DNA from: Methanobacterium sp.
GTDB taxonomy: Archaea; Methanobacteriota; Methanobacteria; Methanobacteriales; Methanobacteriaceae
Assembly (NCBI GenBank): GCA_030539815.1
Contig: JAUNXM010000099.1
Span: 1-7,414 of the forward strand
Direction of reading: 5' to 3'
Length of the DNA: 7,414 nt
Positions 6,215 to 7,414 of the stretch are shown here, piece by piece. The position numbers were made by a program, and so were the translations under genes. Numbering within the stretch: position 1 is the first letter of the stretch; the number at the start of each line of letters is the position of its first letter. Under the pieces are notes generated by a model. The model did no database searches. It saw nothing but the letters and a program-made list of their open reading frames with translations, and was not told the origin of the DNA.

Positions 6215-6312
6215 GATAACTATAACCAAAAAAACCTAGTACTCTATTCCGTCGGATGAACCTGTAGCCCCATTCCGCCTCGGATAACTATAACCAAAAA
6301 AAAACCTAGTAC
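6215..6312. repeat. pair of 28/30-bp direct repeats with an A-tract, 40 bp apart
   Basis: The copies at 6215-6242 and 6283-6312 both start GATAACTATAACC and end CCTAGTAC. They differ only in the A-tract between, seven A against nine A. The 40 bp between them contain ATTCCG twice, each followed by CGGAT within a few bases (6246-6257 and 6273-6286), so similarity may extend beyond the core. On the minus strand the A-tracts become T7 and T9, which could stop archaeal transcription. Confidence 0.85.
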
Positions 6313-6478
6313 CCGAGAATGATAAAAATTCTAATATCGCACAGATTAATTTGTCTGGAACAAAATAATAAACCCATATTGGAAGTAATGAACATGAATC
6401 AATTATCCTGTTCTCAAAAATAAATTTCCAGAGATGTTGGGATTTAAGAGTTTTTAGCAGCATTCTCCTGGAAAACCA

Positions 6479-6510
6479 TTAGAGTATATTCTGTGAAGGG
6501 TAAACTCTAA
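6479..6510. promoter_or_regulatory. inverted repeat upstream of the uncharacterised gene
   Basis: TTAGAGT (6479-6485) and ACTCTAA (6504-6510) are exact reverse complements separated by 18 bp. They lie about 100-125 bp upstream of the start at 6606. The centre-to-centre distance of 25 bp could suit a dimeric regulator or an RNA stem. TATA-like GATATAGG (6544-6551) lies between it and the gene. Function is inferred only from position. Confidence 0.35.
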
Positions 6511-6605
6511 AGAAAGGGTGACTTCAAATAAGGATCTAAGCCGGATATAGGATTAGAAAAATAGTTCATAATTTAATGAAAAAGATGATAATTGGGGGAT
6601 TAAAA

Positions 6606-7373
6606 ATGAAACAGTTTCTGATTACTCCTGCAGCGGGTAAAAAGCTGATTGCAAAGGCATTAAATGTTCATCAGGACATTAAAGATGCCCTTAAATCCGG
6701 TACCGTGGTTATAATTGCAGGGACAACTAACGGGTACGTGGCTGAAGAGATACTGTCCTCGGTTAATCAAATGGAGGGTTTCTCCCGGCAGCGGTTCTTT
6801 AGAGGTATTGTATTACCTCCTGTAGGACTTACCCGGGAATCGGGACGTTTGAAGGATGAAACTGGATTTCCCGGTGACGTGGTCCTGGTGGATGGTATCT
6901 GGAAGAAGGGCCTCACCATATTTGATGTGGTGGACGACCTTAAAGAAGGAGATGTTATCCTGAAAGGAGCCAATACCCTGGATGTGCCTAACAAAAAGGC
7001 CGCCATCTACATCGGCCACCCTCAGGGAGGGACTATCAATGCAGCTTTACAGGCAGTGGTGGGTCGCAGGGTGCGTTTAATACTCCCAGTTGGTCTTGAA
7101 AAACGGGTTTCCAGTGATCTGGATGACCTTGCCCTACGCCTTAACTCCCCTGGATCTAAAGGACCTCGACTTTTACCGGTGGTGGGGGAAGTTATCACAG
7201 AAATAGAAGCCCTGAAGAGTTTAACAGATGCCAATGCAGAAATGGTCGCTGCTGGTGGAGTTGCTGGTGCGGAAGGTTCAATATGGCTGGCAGTCAGTGG
7301 CAAATCAGCAGAGGTGGAAGCTGCCCAGGAAGTGATAAAATCCGTATCAAAGGAACCCCAATTCACCATTTAA
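6606..7373 (+). CDS. uncharacterised conserved-looking protein with glycine-rich loops
   Basis: I do not recognise a named function. The 255-residue protein is soluble, with no signal peptide or membrane segment. It shows alternating strands and glycine-rich turns suggestive of an alpha/beta fold: [13 protein letters not shown] (7-19), [17 protein letters not shown] (34-50), [12 protein letters not shown] (70-81), [10 protein letters not shown] (90-99), [12 protein letters not shown] (115-126), [15 protein letters not shown] (134-148), [12 protein letters not shown] (157-168) and [17 protein letters not shown] (214-230). These GTTNG and GHPQGGT turns could be phosphate or nucleotide loops, but none matches a classic Walker A motif. 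The start at 6606 is preferred because GGGGGAT lies 5 nt upstream; the ATG at 6576 in frame has no binding site and adds a lysine-rich tag. It appears monocistronic in this window. I have an impression of similar sequences in methanogens and other anaerobes, unverified. Confidence 0.82.
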   Translation: MKQFLITPAAGKKLIAKALNVHQDIKDALKSGTVVIIAGTTNGYVAEEILSSVNQMEGFSRQRFFRGIVLPPVGLTRESGRLKDETGFPGDVVLVDGIWKKGLTIFDVVDDLKEGDVILKGANTLDVPNKKAAIYIGHPQGGTINAALQAVVGRRVRLILPVGLEKRVSSDLDDLALRLNSPGSKGPRLLPVVGEVITEIEALKSLTDANAEMVAAGGVAGAEGSIWLAVSGKSAEVEAAQEVIKSVSKEPQFTI

Positions 7374-7381
7374 ATTAATAT

Positions 7382-7414
7382 TATTTACTCAGTATTTATC
7401 AAGCTATTTACTCA
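7382..7414. repeat. short direct repeats at the window edge
   Basis: TATTTACTCA occurs at 7382-7391 and again at 7405-7414, with the related TATTTATCA (7393-7401) between. It begins 9 bp after the stop codon and runs into the end of the window, so more copies may follow. It could be the start of an AT-rich tandem array or chance in AT-rich DNA. Confidence 0.4.

Larger units (their letters stand above)
5999..6605. other. 607-bp gene-poor region with direct and inverted repeats
   Basis: Beyond the operon promoter I find no convincing gene. The stretch holds a 12-bp palindrome TTATTATAATAA (6103-6114), the long direct repeat at 6215-6312, an inverted repeat at 6479-6510, and the promoter and binding site of the gene at 6606. 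A 75-codon minus-strand open frame (6236-6463) has no family features and runs through the repeats, so I do not call it. The region may be a scar of insertion or deletion. Confidence 0.5.

Noticed and set aside
6253..6290. Possible tRNA fragment on the minus strand (GGTTCATCC resembling a T-loop)
   Set aside because: The T-loop consensus is not met and no acceptor or anticodon stem can be drawn.
6374..6382. CCATATTGG, identical to the centre of the CRISPR repeat
   Set aside because: Only 9 bp with no flanking similarity and no second copy; chance.
6236..6463. 75-codon minus-strand open frame in the gene-poor region
   Set aside because: Composition is hydrophobic and irregular with no family motif. 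AGGAG lies only one base before the ATG, too close for a ribosome binding site. The frame runs through the direct repeats.
7022..7369. 115-codon minus-strand frame, and two shorter ones, opposite the gene at 6606
   Set aside because: Serine/arginine/proline-rich composition typical of antisense shadow frames; the + strand reading has better structure and a ribosome binding site.

Overview
The window looks like chromosomal DNA of a mesophilic methanogenic archaeon of the Methanobacteriales, most likely Methanobacterium or a close relative. The CRISPR repeat ends in ATTGAAAT and closely resembles, from memory, the Methanothermobacter repeat family. The DNA is AT-rich, intergenic regions carry archaeal-type TATA boxes and oligo-T stretches, and ribosome binding sites are of the GGTG/AGGAG/GGGGAT kind. 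Several small zinc-ribbon membrane proteins and a methanogen-type uncharacterised protein fit the same picture. Family names rest on recalled motifs; no search was run.

Region 1 (1-1054) is the leader-distal part of a CRISPR array: 15 near-identical 30-bp repeats, 15 complete spacers of 34-39 bp, and a degenerate last repeat. It is transcribed left to right. The leader and any cas genes lie outside the window. Region 2 (1110-1603) holds a 60-residue AbrB/MazE-type DNA-binding protein with a perfect palindrome between its TATA box and start, no partner toxin, and then a gene-free stretch with a degenerate 55-56 bp tandem repeat. Region 3 (1604-2668) holds two divergent genes, each coding for an N-terminal zinc ribbon followed by membrane segment(s). 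They share a control region with a 23-bp tandem duplication.

Region 4 (2669-4085) contains a divergent HisG-like ATP phosphoribosyltransferase. It is preceded by a 330-bp AT-rich region with a palindrome and a repeated 9-mer, and followed by a good hairpin/oligo-T terminator and a separate 10-bp-stem hairpin. Region 5 (4178-6012) is a three-gene minus-strand operon: a VOC-SRPBCC(AHSA1) fusion, a PhnB-type VOC protein and a stand-alone SRPBCC protein. All are small-ligand-binding folds common in bacteria, so lateral acquisition is plausible. Region 6 (5999-6605) is a long gene-poor stretch with a 28/30-bp direct repeat differing only in A-tract length, and an inverted repeat. Region 7 (6606-7373) is an uncharacterised 255-residue protein with glycine-rich loops.

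The genes do not form one pathway. The window reads as an accessory-flavoured neighbourhood: a CRISPR trailer end, an orphan antitoxin-like regulator, membrane zinc-ribbon proteins and a possibly acquired ligand-binding operon, around a HisG-like gene and a conserved unknown.
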